Positions 6,962 to 13,787 of a stretch of DNA of 22,571 nt are shown here, one piece after another. This DNA is from an uncultured Sneathia sp. (GTDB lineage: Bacteria; Fusobacteriota; Fusobacteriia; Fusobacteriales; Leptotrichiaceae), in assembly GCA_902494065.1 (NCBI GenBank), contig CABURZ010000011.1, positions 1 to 22,571 on the forward strand, in the 5' to 3' direction. Within the stretch, counting starts at the first letter, position 1, and the number at the start of each line of letters is the position of its first letter. The notes under the pieces are model-generated. The model was not told the DNA's origin and did no database searches. It worked only from the letters and a program-made list of their open reading frames with translations. A program made the translations under genes and the position numbers.

Positions 6962-8844
6962 TACAAAAAGATTTACTAAAAAAAGACTTATACAAAGCGG
7001 TTAATGGTAGCTGGGTAGAAAAAGCTAGTATACCCGATGATAGAGCAAGAGTTGGAGGATTTCAAGATTTAGTGTTTGAAGTTGAAGATAAATTAATAGA
7101 AGATTTTGATAACTTAAAAGAACCTAAAGGAGAAATGTTACAATTTATTAAATATTACAATCAAACAAAAGATTTTAAAACTCGTGATAAAAAAGGTGTG
7201 GAAGATTTAGAAAAATATGTTAATAAATTAGAAAAAATTAAATCGTTTTCTGATTTATTACAATTAGATAAAGAATGGCAACTAAAGGGATTACCATTAA
7301 TATATGATTTTTCAGTTTATGCAGATATGTCAGATGCAACTATTAATGTACTATATCTTGATATACCAAGTATAATTTTACCAGAAAAAGGTTATTATGA
7401 AGAAGGTAATGAGCAAGGTAAAAAATTAATTGAAGTATATAAAGAAATGTTAGAAAAATTATTTAAAGTATATGGTTATTCAGAAGAAAAATATAAAAAA
7501 ATAATAGATGATACAATTTTATTTGATAAACTAATGGCAGAATATATTAAAACTTCTGTTGAATTAGCAGAATATACAAAAATTAATAATCCAAGAACAT
7601 TAAAGCAAGTAAAAGAATATTCTGATTGCATAGATTTTGAACAAATTATATCAAATATTATTAATGCTAAACCAGATAAGATTATAGTTACACAACCTAG
7701 ATTTTTTGAAAATTATAACAAATTTGTAAATGAAGAAAATTTTGAAATAATAAAAAGTTGGCTTATATCAAAATTAATTGTTTCATTGTCAAGTTATTTA
7801 ACTAGCGAAATTCGTGAAATTGGTGGTATTTATTCAAGATCTCTATCAGGAACAGCTAAAGAATTATCAGTTGATAAATATGCATATTATCTATCTACAT
7901 CAATGTATTCTGAAGTAATTAGTGTATATTATGGAGAGAAATATTTTGGTGAAAAAGCAAAAAAAGATGTTAGAGAAATGGTAGAAAGTATGATAAAAGT
8001 TTATGAAAAAAGACTTAATGAAAATACTTGGCTAAATGAAAAAACAAGAAAATATGCTATAAAAAAATTGCAAACGCTAGAAATATTAGTAGGATATCCT
8101 GAAAATTATAAGGATTTATACAAAAAATTAATAGTTGATGAAAATGAAAGTTTCTTTAACAATACACTTAAATTCAGAAAAATTTTAGGGGAATATGCAT
8201 TTTCTAAATGGAATACAAAAGTTGAAAAATTAGAATGGGGAATGAGTTCTAATACAGTAAATGCTTATTATAACCCATCATTAAATCATATTTGTTTCCC
8301 TGCAGCTATACTTCAAAAACCTTTTTACAGTTTAGAACAAAGTAAAAGTGAAAATTATGGAGGTATAGGTGCTGTAATAGGTCATGAAATATCTCATGCA
8401 TTTGATAATAATGGAAGTCAATTTGATGAAAATGGAAATTTAAACAATTGGTGGACAAAAGAAGATTATGAAATTTTTGAATCTAAGGCAAAAGCTATGA
8501 TAGATTTATTTGACGGTATACCATTTGCTGGAGATAAAATAAATGGGAAATTAACTGTTTCTGAAAATATAGCTGATGCAGGAGGACTAAGTTGTGCACT
8601 AGAAGCACTAAAAAATGGTGGAGAGTATAATTTAGAAGAATTTTTCATAAATTGGGCAAAAATATGGCGTATAAAAGCAAGACCTGAATTTTTAAGTATG
8701 ATAATCAAGGTTGATGTACATGCACCAGGAGAATTACGTGCAAACATACAACCAAAAAATCTAGATGATTTTTACACAACATTTGGAATAACAGAAAAAG
8801 ATGAAATGTATCTAGAACCAGAAAAAAGAGTTAATATTTGGTAG
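6958..8844 (+). CDS. pepO: M13-family zinc endopeptidase (PepO/neprilysin type)
   Basis: A 628-residue M13 metallopeptidase that cuts short oligopeptides. Zinc ligands are visible: the HEISH motif (His476, Glu477, His480) in GAVIGHEISHAFD, and Glu536 in ENIADAGG, with Asp540 completing the ExxxD motif. The substrate-binding NAYY motif and the late HAPGELRAN segment, which carries the catalytic-site arginine and histidine of the family, are also present. The large N-terminal helical domain spans roughly residues 10-370. The sequence ends RVNIW, with the conserved terminal tryptophan but no cysteine. There is no signal peptide or N-terminal membrane anchor, so it is cytoplasmic, like the PepO of lactic acid bacteria. 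AAGGAGG lies 7 nt before the ATG, which overlaps the GH13 stop as ATGA. It probably degrades peptides brought in by transporters such as those using the three binding proteins downstream. Confidence 0.93.
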   Translation: MIQKDLLKKDLYKAVNGSWVEKASIPDDRARVGGFQDLVFEVEDKLIEDFDNLKEPKGEMLQFIKYYNQTKDFKTRDKKGVEDLEKYVNKLEKIKSFSDLLQLDKEWQLKGLPLIYDFSVYADMSDATINVLYLDIPSIILPEKGYYEEGNEQGKKLIEVYKEMLEKLFKVYGYSEEKYKKIIDDTILFDKLMAEYIKTSVELAEYTKINNPRTLKQVKEYSDCIDFEQIISNIINAKPDKIIVTQPRFFENYNKFVNEENFEIIKSWLISKLIVSLSSYLTSEIREIGGIYSRSLSGTAKELSVDKYAYYLSTSMYSEVISVYYGEKYFGEKAKKDVREMVESMIKVYEKRLNENTWLNEKTRKYAIKKLQTLEILVGYPENYKDLYKKLIVDENESFFNNTLKFRKILGEYAFSKWNTKVEKLEWGMSSNTVNAYYNPSLNHICFPAAILQKPFYSLEQSKSENYGGIGAVIGHEISHAFDNNGSQFDENGNLNNWWTKEDYEIFESKAKAMIDLFDGIPFAGDKINGKLTVSENIADAGGLSCALEALKNGGEYNLEEFFINWAKIWRIKARPEFLSMIIKVDVHAPGELRANIQPKNLDDFYTTFGITEKDEMYLEPEKRVNIW

Positions 8845-8852
8845 GGGGATAT

Positions 8853-9536
8853 ATGGATATAAAAGAAGCTATAATGCAAAGAAGATCTATAAGAAAGTTT
8901 GAAGATAAAAAAGTAGAAGAAAACGATATATTAGAAATTATAGAGCTTGCAAGAAGAGCTCCAAGCTCAGTTAATGGACAACAAATTAGTTTGATTTATA
9001 CTATGAATAAAGATTTAATAGAAAAAATTGCAAGTTTGTCAGGAGGTCAGGCTCAAATAAGTAATTCTAAAGCATTTATAGCAATAATAGGAGATTTTTA
9101 TAGAGACAAAATATACTTAGAATCAGTAGGTAAAAGTTTAACAGATGATATACATAATTTAAGAGAAATAGCTTCAGTAGATGCAGGGATAATGGCTACT
9201 ATTTTAAATTTTGCTGCTATGTCTAAAGGACTTGGTTGCACTATAATAGGTGGTGTTAAACAAGAACCTAAAAAAATAGCAGAATTATTAAATTTACCAG
9301 AAGGTACATTTGTTCTATTAGGATTAACTATAGGAGTTCCAGCTAAAGGGAGCATGGATATTACCCTAAAACCTAGAATAGCTAGAAAAGCTTTTGCAAT
9401 GAAAGATAAATATAATGCAGAAGTTCAAAATAATGCAATAAAAGAATATGAGGTAGTTTTAGATAAGTGGTTTAGATCTATTAATGTAGATCAACCATTG
9501 TTTGGAAAAGTTATTGAAAGGTTTTACGCAAAATAA
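8853..9536 (+). CDS. Nitroreductase-family FMN oxidoreductase
   Basis: A 227-residue flavoprotein of the nitroreductase superfamily. It would reduce nitro compounds, quinones or flavins with NAD(P)H as a homodimer in the cytoplasm. The N terminus MDIKEAIMQRRSIRKF carries the RRSIR FMN-phosphate motif, followed by ARRAPSSVNGQ, the usual FMN/NADPH loop. A later segment, GLTIGVPAKG, matches the C-terminal FMN-binding part of the NfsA/NfrA group, and the extended C-terminal tail fits that group too. The ATG at 8853 has AGGGGG about 4 nt upstream; an in-frame TTG at 8838 lies inside the M13 gene and lacks a binding site. The gap to the M13 stop is 8 nt. The true substrate is unknown. Confidence 0.87.
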   Translation: MDIKEAIMQRRSIRKFEDKKVEENDILEIIELARRAPSSVNGQQISLIYTMNKDLIEKIASLSGGQAQISNSKAFIAIIGDFYRDKIYLESVGKSLTDDIHNLREIASVDAGIMATILNFAAMSKGLGCTIIGGVKQEPKKIAELLNLPEGTFVLLGLTIGVPAKGSMDITLKPRIARKAFAMKDKYNAEVQNNAIKEYEVVLDKWFRSINVDQPLFGKVIERFYAK

Positions 9537-9539
9537 ATT

Positions 9540-9567
9540 TAAAGCACGTACATTTGTAGGTGCTTTA
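9540..9567 (+). other. Hairpin between nitroreductase and pdxS
   Basis: AAAGCAC (9541-9547) pairs with GTGCTTT (9560-9566). A second TAC/GTA stem sits inside, beyond a G-G mismatch, and an outer T-A pair extends the base. No T tract follows, so it is unlikely to be a full terminator. It may be an mRNA processing or stability element separating the pdxST part of the transcript. Confidence 0.45.
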
Positions 9568-9591
9568 TTGCGTAATAAGAAAGGTGGAGAA

Positions 9592-10464
9592 ATGGATAAT
9601 AGATTTGAATTGAACAAAAATTTAGCTCAAATGTTAAAAGGCGGAGTAATAATGGATGTTTCAACTCCAGAACAAGCTAGAATTGCCGAAAAGGCGGGGG
9701 CATGTGCAGTTATGGCATTAGAAAAAATACCAGCTGATATACGTACAGCAGGAGGGGTTGCAAGAATGAGTGATCCTGCTATGATTAGAAGTATACAAGA
9801 AGCCGTATCAATACCAGTAATGGCTAAAGCTAGAATAGGACATTTTGTTGAAGCTCAAATACTAGAAGCTATAGAAATAGACTATATAGATGAAAGTGAA
9901 GTATTAAGTCCAGCTGATGATAGATTACATATAAATAAGAGAAAATTTAATGTTCCTTTTGTTTGTGGAGCAAAAGATTTAGGAGAAGCTTTAAGAAGAA
10001 TTAATGAAGGAGCTTCAATGATACGTACTAAGGGAGAACCAGGTACAGGGGATATAATACAAGCAGTTAGACATATGAGAAAAATGAATGAACAAATAAG
10101 ACAAATACAAGGTATGAGTGAAGATGAATTATACTTTGCAGCTAAAGAATTAGAAGTTCCATATGATTTAGTCTTATATGTACATGAAAATGGTAAATTA
10201 CCAGTAGTTAATTTTGCAGCAGGTGGAGTTGCAACACCAGCAGATGCTGCACTTATGCTGCAATTAGGAGCAGAAGGTGTATTTGTTGGATCAGGAATAT
10301 TTAAATCAGGAGATCCAGAAAAAAGAGCAAAAGCTATAGTAGAAGCTGTAACAAATTACAATAATCCTAAGATGTTAGCTAAAATTTCTGAAAACTTAGG
10401 AGAAGCTATGGTAGGAATAAATGAACAAGAAATCAAAATTTTAATGGCAGAAAGAGGAAAATAA
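9592..10464 (+). CDS. pdxS: PdxS, pyridoxal 5'-phosphate synthase subunit
   Basis: Synthase subunit of the DXP-independent vitamin B6 pathway. It joins ribose 5-phosphate, glyceraldehyde 3-phosphate and ammonia (supplied by PdxT) into pyridoxal phosphate. The 290-residue barrel protein has all landmarks: GGVIMDV with Asp22, PADIRTAGGVARMSDP, the Schiff-base lysine Lys79 in MAKARIGH, the second catalytic lysine Lys147 in IRTKGEPGTGD, and the phosphate-binding GGVATPADAALM and GVFVGSGIF loops. Both lysines sit at a constant offset of two from the Bacillus subtilis numbering (81 and 149). The ATG at 9592 follows an AGGTGGAG binding site; the frame is open upstream to 9502, but that stretch lies partly inside the nitroreductase gene and is not part of the family. 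The stop overlaps the pdxT start by 1 nt (TAATG), so the two subunits are translationally coupled. Confidence 0.97.
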   Translation: MDNRFELNKNLAQMLKGGVIMDVSTPEQARIAEKAGACAVMALEKIPADIRTAGGVARMSDPAMIRSIQEAVSIPVMAKARIGHFVEAQILEAIEIDYIDESEVLSPADDRLHINKRKFNVPFVCGAKDLGEALRRINEGASMIRTKGEPGTGDIIQAVRHMRKMNEQIRQIQGMSEDELYFAAKELEVPYDLVLYVHENGKLPVVNFAAGGVATPADAALMLQLGAEGVFVGSGIFKSGDPEKRAKAIVEAVTNYNNPKMLAKISENLGEAMVGINEQEIKILMAERGK

Positions 10465-11036
10465 TGGTTATTGCAGTATTGGCTTTGCAAGGTGCATTTA
10501 TAGAGCATGAAAAAATGTTAGATAAATTAGGTGTAGAACATTTTGAAATTAGAAATAAGAATGATTTAAATAGACATTTTGATGGCCTTATTTTACCAGG
10601 TGGAGAAAGTACAGTTATGGGAAAACTTTTACATGATTTAGACTTATTTGATACATTAAAAAGTAAAATAGAAAATGGTCTTTTTGTATTTGGGACTTGT
10701 GCTGGAATGATACTTTTAGCTAAAAAGTTAAATAATGATAGTAGAGTACATTTTGGTTTAATGGATATAGAGGTTAAAAGAAATGCTTATGGTAGACAAT
10801 TAGGAAGCTTTAAAACTGTAGAAGAATTTAGTGGTATAGGTAAAATTCCTATGGTGTTTATAAGAGGGCCTTATGTTGAAAAAGTTAATTCAAATGTAGA
10901 AGTTTTATCAAAAGTAAATGGAGATATAGTTGCAGTAAAGCAAAAAAATATGTTAGCTACAGCATATCATCCAGAATTGACAGATGATTTAAGTGTACAT
11001 GAATATTTTATTAAAATGATTAAAGGGGAAGTATGA
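10464..11036 (+). CDS. pdxT: PdxT, glutaminase subunit of pyridoxal 5'-phosphate synthase
   Basis: Class I glutamine amidotransferase that hydrolyses glutamine and channels ammonia into PdxS. The 190 residues match the family length. It starts with VIAVLALQGAFIEHE, then has the LPGGEST oxyanion loop, the nucleophile Cys79 in GTCAGM, and His169 and Glu171 in YHPELTDD, completing the Cys-His-Glu triad. The IRGPYVE segment typical of PdxT is present. Its start codon overlaps the pdxS stop by one base. Its own stop overlaps the start of the prolyl isomerase gene in an ATGA junction. It acts in the cytoplasm as part of the large PdxS12-PdxT12 complex known for this family. Confidence 0.96.
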   Translation: MVIAVLALQGAFIEHEKMLDKLGVEHFEIRNKNDLNRHFDGLILPGGESTVMGKLLHDLDLFDTLKSKIENGLFVFGTCAGMILLAKKLNNDSRVHFGLMDIEVKRNAYGRQLGSFKTVEEFSGIGKIPMVFIRGPYVEKVNSNVEVLSKVNGDIVAVKQKNMLATAYHPELTDDLSVHEYFIKMIKGEV

Positions 11037-11476
11037 TAGCTAGAATAAAAACAAATAGAGGGTACATAAATTTAAAATTATTAGAAAGTGTTGCACCTAA
11101 GACAGTTGAGAATTTTGTTAAATTAGCAACTTCTGGATTTTATAATGGCCTTATTTTTCATAGAGTTATAAAAGACTTTATGATACAAACAGGCGATCCA
11201 ACAGGGACTGGATATGGAGGACCTGGATATGAGTTTGAAGATGAATTTAAAAAAGGTGTTGAGTTTTCAGAAAAAGGTATTTTAGCTATGGCTAATGCAG
11301 GGCCTAATACTAATGGTTCACAATTTTTCATAACTCATGTTCCCACACCTTGGCTTAATTATCATCATACAATATTTGGCCATGTTTTAAGTAATGAAGA
11401 TCAAAAAGTTGTTGATGAAATTTTACAAGGTGATATTATGGAAAAGGTGGAAATTATAGATGATAAAGCTTGCTAA
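11033..11476 (+). CDS. Cyclophilin-type peptidyl-prolyl cis-trans isomerase
   Basis: A 147-residue single-domain cyclophilin that catalyses cis-trans isomerisation of peptide bonds before proline and helps protein folding. The catalytic Arg44 is in the GLIFHRVI motif. The FMIQTGDPTGTGYGGPG, LAMANAGPNTNGSQFFI and NYHHTIFGHV segments form the active-site pocket. A tryptophan (PTPWL) occupies the position that gives cyclosporin sensitivity in human cyclophilin. No signal sequence is present, so it is cytoplasmic. The start overlaps the pdxT stop by 4 nt and has AAGGGGAAG upstream. Its last 17 bases overlap the next gene. Confidence 0.95.
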   Translation: MIARIKTNRGYINLKLLESVAPKTVENFVKLATSGFYNGLIFHRVIKDFMIQTGDPTGTGYGGPGYEFEDEFKKGVEFSEKGILAMANAGPNTNGSQFFITHVPTPWLNYHHTIFGHVLSNEDQKVVDEILQGDIMEKVEIIDDKAC

Positions 11477-11849
11477 AAAGTTTTTTCTAGTTATAATATT
11501 AATAATATTAACTATATCTTGTTCTAAAAAAGAAATATATGTGCAAAATCAAGGTCAAGAAAGCACACAAGTGCAAGTTTTTTATGAAAAAGATACTATA
11601 CATAAGTTAATATTTACTTATGATACAGCAATACATAAAATAGAATTAGCAAATAATTTAGAAGAATTAAAAAAAGGTAAAACAGAAAATGGTATTGAAT
11701 TTAAAGTGAAAGTCAAGAAAAACGATACTGTTATATTTATAAAAACTATAGATTTTAAAAAAATTAGTGATAAAGACATTGATCAAAATTTAAAAAACTA
11801 CAAATTTGTGATAAAGGAGCTAAAAAAGGAAGGATTCGTTAAAAAATAA
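11460..11849 (+). CDS. Small predicted lipoprotein of unknown function
   Basis: A 129-residue protein with a lysine-containing N terminus, a hydrophobic stretch (FFLVIILIILTI) and a lipobox-like ISC with Cys21, which would be lipidated after signal peptidase II cleavage. Thr at -3 is less usual than Leu, so the lipidation call is good but not certain. The mature part is about 109 residues, Lys-rich and strand-like, with no motif I recognise; it loosely recalls small DUF1307-type lipoproteins, but I would not assign it. AAGGTGG lies 9 nt before the ATG, and the gene overlaps the isomerase gene by 17 nt, so it is the last gene of the long operon. No terminator hairpin with a T tract follows it. 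Confidence 0.75.
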   Translation: MIKLAKKFFLVIILIILTISCSKKEIYVQNQGQESTQVQVFYEKDTIHKLIFTYDTAIHKIELANNLEELKKGKTENGIEFKVKVKKNDTVIFIKTIDFKKISDKDIDQNLKNYKFVIKELKKEGFVKK

Positions 11850-11852
11850 ATA

Positions 11853-11895
11853 TATTCCATAAAAATTTACAAAATAATTTACTCCATATGGGATA
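11853..11895 (+). promoter_or_regulatory. Leader hairpin and possible promoter before the first oppA-like gene
   Basis: TATTCCAT (11853-11860) pairs with ATGGGATA (11888-11895), with one T-G wobble and a 27-nt loop. The right arm ends just before the GGGAGGT binding site. TTTACA at 11866-11871 could be a -35 box, but only a weak TATGGG (11887-11892) follows at short spacing. I cannot decide whether the first binding-protein gene has its own promoter or is read from the operon upstream. Confidence 0.3.
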
Positions 11896-11910
11896 CATTG
11901 GGAGGTAAAT

Positions 11911-13701
11911 ATGAAAAAATTTTTTAAAGGGATAGCAGGAATGCTTCTGCTGTTTGGTATTATTGCTTGTGGCCCGGGTCAGAAAAAGTCTGAACAAGCT
12001 GGTAAGAATGTTGATAATCTTTTATTCCCTATGACTTATGAGTCAAATGAAAAGGAAATAAAGGGTGGAACATTTAAGATAGGTGTAATAAATTCTACGC
12101 CTATTAAAGGAATATTTAGTGGTTTGTTGCAATTGGATGCTGTGGATAGATATTTCACACAAGATACTATAGATCCAGAACTATTTTCAATTGATGGGAA
12201 TTTTATGGTTACCGATCAAGGCCTAGCAAAAATTGATATAGATGTAGATAATAAAGTAGTTACATTTACACTAAGAGATAATCTAAAGTGGGACGATGGA
12301 GAGCCTTTAACAGTAGATGACTATATTTTTACTTATGAAGTTTTAGCACATCCTGATTATACTGGTGTTAGATTTGATGAAGGTATGCAACAAGTTGTTG
12401 GTATAAAAGAATATAATAAAGGTAAGGCTAAAAGCATAAGTGGATTAGAAAAAATAAGTGATACAGTACTAAAAATACACTTTAATGAAATGAGTCCAGC
12501 TATGAGAACAGGAGCTGGAGGATTAACTAGTATACTTGCACCTAAACATCAATTAAAAGATATACCAGTAAAAGATCTTGAAAAATCAGAAGCTATAAGA
12601 TTACATCCAGTTGGAGCAGGTCCATATAAAGTTTCTCAAGTAATACCAGGAGAAAGCGTTGAATTTGTTCCAAATCCATACTATTTTAGAACTGAAAAAC
12701 CAAGAGTAGATAAAATGGTAATCAAAGTAGTTCCTGATTCGTCAGCATTATCTTCAATTAAAAATGGAGAATATGATGCTTATAGAAATGTTACAGAAGA
12801 TCTTTATGTAGAATATAAAGAATTTGATAATATACAAATTTTAGGAACACCTGCCCTATATTATCAATATTTAGGATTTAATTTAGGACATTGGGATAAG
12901 AATAAAGGTGAAAATATTGTTGATCCTAATGCAAAAATGGCTGATATTAATTTAAGAAAAGCCATGGGATATGCAATGGATGTAGAAACTGTAAATACAA
13001 GTTTTTATCACAGCTTAAGAACTAGAGCTAATTCACCTATACCTCCTATATTTGAAGAAATATATAACGATGTTAAAAGATATTCATATAATCCAGAAAA
13101 AGCAAAAGAAATATTAGATAAATCTGGTTATAAAGATGTAGATGGCGATGGTTACAGAGAAGATAAAAATGGTAAACCTTTAGAAATATTTTTTGCTATG
13201 CCTGCAGGTGGAGATGTTGCTGAACCTATATCACAACAATATATACAAAATTGGGCTAAAGTAGGATTAAAGGTAAGTTTAACTAGTGGGAGATTATTAG
13301 ACGGTAATAGTTTCTGGGATAAAATAGAAAGTAATAATAAGAGTGTTGATGTTTGGATAGCAGCTTGGGGAGTTGGATCAGAATTTGATCTTAATGGTTT
13401 ATATGGTAAAAAATCAGCATTTAATTTCTCACGTGTAACTACAGAAAAAAATGAAAAATTAATTAAAAAGATAAGTTCTGCTGAAACGTTGAAAGATAAA
13501 GAATTGTGGATAAAATTAATAAGAGAATGGGATGAAAATTATATGAATGAAGTATTAGGATTTTTACCTATAGGCTTTAGATATGAATTGACACCTATCA
13601 ATAAGAGAGTTAAATTCTTTACAGTTTCATTAGATAGAAATGTAAAAGTAGGTAAATATGATGCCTTGACTTCACAAAATGCATATAAATCAACAAAATA
13701 A
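11911..13701 (+). CDS. Oligopeptide-binding lipoprotein, SBP family 5, copy 1
   Basis: A 596-residue substrate-binding protein of a peptide (OppA/DppA-type) ABC importer. The signal sequence ends in the lipobox IIAC with Cys20, so the mature protein is a lipoprotein beginning CGPGQKKSE. The family signature is LRDNLKWDDGEPLTVDDYIFTYE. Other conserved parts are LHPVGAGPYKV, the ADINLRKAMGYAMD helix, and DVDGDGYRE at residues 409-417. That last motif looks like a calcium-binding loop but is common in this SBP family. It is the first of three tandem paralogues and is followed by its own terminator. No Opp permease or ATPase gene is in the window, so it must use a transporter encoded elsewhere. 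GGGAGGT precedes the ATG. In its C-terminal half, short DNA blocks match copy 2 and then copy 3 almost perfectly, suggesting gene conversion. Confidence 0.92.
   Translation: MKKFFKGIAGMLLLFGIIACGPGQKKSEQAGKNVDNLLFPMTYESNEKEIKGGTFKIGVINSTPIKGIFSGLLQLDAVDRYFTQDTIDPELFSIDGNFMVTDQGLAKIDIDVDNKVVTFTLRDNLKWDDGEPLTVDDYIFTYEVLAHPDYTGVRFDEGMQQVVGIKEYNKGKAKSISGLEKISDTVLKIHFNEMSPAMRTGAGGLTSILAPKHQLKDIPVKDLEKSEAIRLHPVGAGPYKVSQVIPGESVEFVPNPYYFRTEKPRVDKMVIKVVPDSSALSSIKNGEYDAYRNVTEDLYVEYKEFDNIQILGTPALYYQYLGFNLGHWDKNKGENIVDPNAKMADINLRKAMGYAMDVETVNTSFYHSLRTRANSPIPPIFEEIYNDVKRYSYNPEKAKEILDKSGYKDVDGDGYREDKNGKPLEIFFAMPAGGDVAEPISQQYIQNWAKVGLKVSLTSGRLLDGNSFWDKIESNNKSVDVWIAAWGVGSEFDLNGLYGKKSAFNFSRVTTEKNEKLIKKISSAETLKDKELWIKLIREWDENYMNEVLGFLPIGFRYELTPINKRVKFFTVSLDRNVKVGKYDALTSQNAYKSTK
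13087..13145 (+). repeat. Near-identical DNA block shared by oppA copies 1 and 2
   Basis: The 59 bases 13087-13145 match 14967-15025 in copy 2 at 58 positions; the single difference is T versus G in the codon before GGT. The third copy differs at many synonymous sites in the same place. The block begins TATAATCCAGAAAAAGC and encodes YNPEKAKEILDK and onwards. Confidence 0.85.
13141..13191 (+). repeat. 51-bp identical DNA block shared by oppA copies 1 and 3
   Basis: The 51 bases 13141-13191 are identical to 17075-17125 in copy 3, including third-codon positions, starting GATGGCGATGGTTACAGAG. Copy 2 has about six synonymous differences in the same stretch. The block encodes the DGDGYREDKNGKPLEIF region. 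Identity stops sharply at both ends. Confidence 0.85.
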
Positions 13702-13702
13702 G

Positions 13703-13729
13703 AAAATGCGGGCTTTTCCGCATTTTTTT
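13703..13729 (+). terminator. Rho-independent terminator after oppA copy 1
   Basis: AAAATGCGG (13703-13711) pairs perfectly with CCGCATTTT (13718-13726) across a 6-nt loop, and the right arm continues into seven T residues. It begins one base after the stop codon. Confidence 0.93.
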
Positions 13730-13742
13730 ATTTCTAAAAATG

Positions 13743-13751
13743 TGGTATAAT
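13743..13751 (+). promoter_or_regulatory. Extended -10 promoter for oppA copy 2
   Basis: TGGTATAAT is a perfect extended -10 element (TGn plus TATAAT at 13746-13751). No good -35 box is seen at the right spacing; the T tract of the terminator lies there. Transcription would start near 13758, giving a leader of about 30 nt with GGAGG at 13773-13777 before the ATG at 13788. Confidence 0.75.
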
Positions 13752-13787
13752 CATATTGTATAAATTCTATATGGAGGTTTTTTTGAA

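Noticed and set aside
9502..9591. Upstream extension of PdxS by 30 residues
   Set aside because: It lies partly inside the nitroreductase gene and over the hairpin, has no family similarity, and the ATG at 9592 has a good binding site.
13135..13161. Dockerin or EF-hand domain in the binding proteins
   Set aside because: A single DxDxDG loop occurs commonly in peptide-binding SBPs, and no second loop or dockerin helix pattern is present.
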